This document shows, in pieces, positions 43,324 to 43,856 of a stretch of 43,856 nucleotides of DNA. The position numbers and the translations under genes were made by a program. Each line of letters begins with the position of its first letter. Positions within the stretch are counted from its first letter, which is position 1. The stretch comes from Omnitrophica bacterium GWA2_41_15. GTDB taxonomy: Bacteria; Omnitrophota; Gorgyraeia; Gygaellales; Profunditerraquicolaceae. The stretch is taken from the NCBI GenBank assembly GCA_919902445.1, contig CAKKQZ010000011.1, positions 12,783 to 56,638 of the forward strand. The letters are read 5' to 3'. The notes beneath the pieces were generated by a model. The model did no database searches, had not been told where the DNA came from, and was given only the letters and a program-made list of their open reading frames with translations.

Positions 43324-43856
43324 ATGTCTGAGGAACTTTTAAAGCCGGTTTTTATCGATGCCTTTGACCTGGATGATGCATGGTTTCAATGCCTATCGGA
43401 AATCCTGGAAAAAGGGCACGTATATACCATAACCCGCGGCAGCTATGAGGGGCAGAAGCGCCTGGAGTTTGATTTTGTAACAATTAGAGTCAGGAAACCA
43501 GCCCACCAAATTATACCTATAATACCGGAAGGAATGAGTATCCCTGTGCCTACCGATATGGATTATATTCAGGGTTATTTGAGTTATCTTTTAACCGGCT
43601 CAAAAACCCAAACAGAGGATTATACATACGGAGAGAGGCTGGTTGACCCTAAGGTAAGGATAAAACAGGATGTCGACGGAAAAGAGCTGGTTAAAGAAAT
43701 GCCTTTGAATGTTAATCAGGTTGAGGAGGTCATTAAGCTTTTTAAGGAAAAAGGCGAGGGGACAAACCAGGCAACTATGGAAATAGGCATGCCCGGAGAT
43801 ATAAAATTGGTTGATCCCCCTTGCCTCAGGATAATCGACACAAGGGTCAGATACGG
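43324..43856 (+). CDS. Thymidylate synthase (archaeal-like type), partial, runs off the right edge
   Basis: MSEELLKPVFIDAFDLDDAWFQCLSEILEKGHVYTITRGSYEGQKRLEFDF...YTYGERL...GTNQATMEIGMPGDIKLVDPPCLRIIDTRVRY. Confidence 0.75.
   Translation, partial: MSEELLKPVFIDAFDLDDAWFQCLSEILEKGHVYTITRGSYEGQKRLEFDFVTIRVRKPAHQIIPIIPEGMSIPVPTDMDYIQGYLSYLLTGSKTQTEDYTYGERLVDPKVRIKQDVDGKELVKEMPLNVNQVEEVIKLFKEKGEGTNQATMEIGMPGDIKLVDPPCLRIIDTRVRY

Overview
The window reads as a gene-dense bacterial chromosome segment. Gene content and compact operons suggest a Candidatus Omnitrophota-like organism; that placement is inference, not tested. Mostly housekeeping operons are present: yebC-ruvC-ruvA-scpB; an aromatic amino acid cluster pheA-hisC-aroF-tyrA followed by cmk; lepA-lepB-pgsA-plsY; gatC-gatA-gatB; ctpA and a YibQ-like gene; tsaD; ftsH-folP-cdaA; pdxJ-acpS-nnrD. 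There is also a Wood-Ljungdahl block (larB, FmdE-like, acsC, acsV, acsD, acsE), an outer-membrane TPR/beta-barrel protein, a GH94-like giant protein and a bactofilin-HTH locus. RNA genes are rnpB and six tRNAs (Ile2-CAT, Val, Met, Thr, Tyr, Gly). The most striking non-annotated signal is a dense set of at least three families of short palindromic repeats. One is GGGACTGTCCC-type. The second is a bulged ATAACTTAC...GTAAGTTAT hairpin whose outer and inner stems covary between copies. The third is a tandem hairpin TCCGCCAC...GTGGCGGA-CCGCCAT...ATGGCGG. These repeats sit in the P12 region of rnpB, in frame inside gatA, over stop codons or C-termini of several genes (pgsA, tsaD, mgtC-like, larB, acsD, pdxJ), and directly over ribosome-binding sites (bactofilin, acsD, pdxJ). 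Other leads are a bactofilin-excisionase HTH fusion next to a membrane-anchored HTH protein, a promoter/leader/terminator module upstream of the outer-membrane gene, a 45-aa CdaR/YbbR remnant behind cdaA, and tRNAs with unusual T-loops, one with a compensatory A19-U56 pair.
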